From positions 1 through 64,000 of the forward strand of contig DXMU01000007.1 of NCBI GenBank assembly GCA_019414025.1: a stretch of DNA of 64,000 nt. The letters are read 5' to 3'. The notes beneath the pieces are model-generated. The model did not search any database, had not been told where the DNA came from, and saw only the letters and a list, made by a program, of their open reading frames with translations. Within the stretch, counting starts at the first letter, position 1, and each line of letters opens with the position of its first letter. Origin of the DNA: Collinsella sp. (GTDB lineage: Bacteria; Actinomycetota; Coriobacteriia; Coriobacteriales; Coriobacteriaceae). Made by a program: the position numbers and the translations under genes. Of this stretch, positions 62,764 to 64,000 are shown in pieces.

Positions 62764-62962
62764 GTCGGTCCTCCGAACAAAGGTTATAGCCATAGCATGG
62801 GTCGACCCCTGCGCACATTAACCTTCAGGTTGAAAGTAAATGCAAAGGTAAACCGTATTATGTTTGCACATTATGAACGTATCAGTCAAATAATTGACCG
62901 TGAAAACCAAACAAACCAGATAAACGGCGTGGTATGGCCCCTCAACAAAGCATCAACCAGCG

Positions 62963-64000
62963 CTACGAGGTCGGAGCATTCCTAAATGTGTAGTTGCCCG
63001 GAGAGCGCACATTGATATACGTTACGCCCTCTACCTGCGAAAGCAACTTGGTGACTACGCGTTCCTTCTTGGCGATATCGTCCGAATCGCCCAGCGACAC
63101 CTCAATGCCGTTATTGAGGTTTGCCGAGATGGCTTCGACCGAAGGCGTGGAAATATCCTTGACTTGTCCCAAGAACTCGCTCGAAAAACCACGCACATAA
63201 TCCAGGCCGGCCTTAACGGCTTTGGAGTTCACCGCCTGGCCGGAAACCGGAGCGACATCCGCCGAGACATCAGTCAACAACACCGCGCCATAATGCTTGG
63301 CGAGCGTCAGCGCGGCATCGATTCCGGTCAAGGTATTTGAGCCCCGCCCTGTCGTGATGACGTTGCCCTGGTCGTCCACTTCGACCGACGTCGACAGCGG
63401 GGCGATCCAGGTGTCATCGTCTCCGATAGCCCAGGCAAGGTCGTCGGAGCTGATATACGCAATGGCGATAACTTTACGCTCCGTCGGCGTGATGATAAGC
63501 GTATGGGGAAACTGGCGCTGGACATCCACGCCCGAAACCCACGGGTTCTGCTTGAGATCCTCGGTAATCTGGTCGGGATCGACGTTAAAAAGCGACGTTC
63601 CCTCGGGCAAGTCGATCAGCTGGATAGCATCGTGCTTCGTCACATGCTCGCTGCCTTGAATCTGAATATCAGTGGCAGTAAACAATCCAGAGTTGATCAC
63701 CACGATGGCAACGACGACGAGCACGGCCAAGACGGCCAGAACGCCGCCCACGATTTTGCCTTTGCCTGTAACGACAGAAGCGGCGTCTGATGTTTTATTT
63801 GCCATCGCCCCAAGTGAAGATAACGGGTTGAAACCTTTTTTACTCGAAGGCTTCTTGGCGGTAGCCGGCACCGATGTCAGCGAGCGCGGTTTCGATGCGC
63901 CCAGCGTGCGACCTGGACGCGCCGCTATAGTTCCCGTCGAGGGCTTGGGAGCTGCCATGGGACGGGCAGGCTTGGCGCCCATAACAGGCTTTGACGTCAC
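62963..64000 (-). CDS. ftsQ: FtsQ/DivIB-type cell division protein (5' end may be outside the window)
   Basis: At least 345 residues are visible: a Pro/Ala/Lys-rich cytoplasmic part, one membrane helix (VGGVLAVLAVLVVVAIVVINSG, about residues 85-106), a POTRA domain (IQIQGSEHVTKHDAIQLIDLPEGTSLF), and an FtsQ-like exported domain. A GTG lies exactly at the window edge, so the true start may be further upstream. The 199-nt gap to ftsZ is AT-rich and should contain ftsZ promoters; TTGACT is visible on the minus strand there. Confidence 0.85.
   Translation of the reverse strand: MTSKPVMGAKPARPMAAPKPSTGTIAARPGRTLGASKPRSLTSVPATAKKPSSKKGFNPLSSLGAMANKTSDAASVVTGKGKIVGGVLAVLAVLVVVAIVVINSGLFTATDIQIQGSEHVTKHDAIQLIDLPEGTSLFNVDPDQITEDLKQNPWVSGVDVQRQFPHTLIITPTERKVIAIAYISSDDLAWAIGDDDTWIAPLSTSVEVDDQGNVITTGRGSNTLTGIDAALTLAKHYGAVLLTDVSADVAPVSGQAVNSKAVKAGLDYVRGFSSEFLGQVKDISTPSVEAISANLNNGIEVSLGDSDDIAKKERVVTKLLSQVEGVTYINVRSPGNYTFRNAPTS

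Overview
The window is about 64 kb of GC-rich bacterial chromosome. Gene content, strong Shine-Dalgarno sites, the C-ending codon bias and the anaerobic metabolism point to a gut actinobacterium of the class Coriobacteriia, most like Collinsella. That assignment is inference from gene content and was not searched. I recognise about 58 protein genes, three tRNA genes (one tRNA-Sec), the RNase P RNA, one TPP riboswitch, many intrinsic terminators and an unusually rich set of intergenic inverted repeats. I see no phage, insertion sequence, CRISPR array or other large mobile element.

Layout. 1-17.9 kb is mostly one strand (-) and devoted to selenium, molybdenum and anaerobic redox biology. It holds selA-selB-selC, a formate/nitrite channel, a tRNA-Pro/tRNA-Gly unit with a near-consensus promoter, a BrnQ carrier, a selenium operon (selD, itself a selenoprotein gene with an in-frame UGA, then yedF, a DUF3343 gene and a cysteine-desulfurase-like gene), a YjiL/YjiM-type activator with two double-cubane reductase-like paralogues, and modABC. 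17.4-19.1 kb adds mog and moeA. Together these supply Se, Mo cofactor and formate transport, as expected for a cell that makes a selenium- and molybdenum-dependent formate dehydrogenase, although no such enzyme lies in the window.

19-38 kb is mixed housekeeping: a ClC channel, a diacylglycerol kinase-like lipid kinase, a release-factor-like protein, xpt, an MFS exporter, an O-acetylhomoserine sulfhydrylase, a C_GCAxxG_C_C protein, a YigZ protein, rnpB, rpsA, HAD phosphatases, an L-cysteine desulfidase, rpiB, ndk and argH/argG. An apparent Arg-codon-rich leader peptide lies in the argG leader, and an unannotated small ORF lies between argG and argH. 38-50.5 kb holds polA, an M18 aminopeptidase, yaaA, thiC (TPP riboswitch) and thiD, a pentapeptide-repeat gene bracketed by inverted copies of one palindrome, an SGNH hydrolase, a PARG-like protein and a BI-1 protein.

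50.7-64 kb combines phosphate uptake (PiT with its DUF47 partner, and pgeF-pstSCAB-phoU) with a division cluster (ftsQ, ftsZ, then yggS, sepF, yggT, divIVA). The pst operon sits in the middle of the division genes. The yggT gene appears to need a non-standard AUC start.

The most unusual signals are four long hairpins (10486, 11784, 27259, 30352), each 3' of a minus-strand gene, which share an internal-loop sequence and look like a repeated structured RNA; the arginine leader peptide; and the non-canonical start of yggT.
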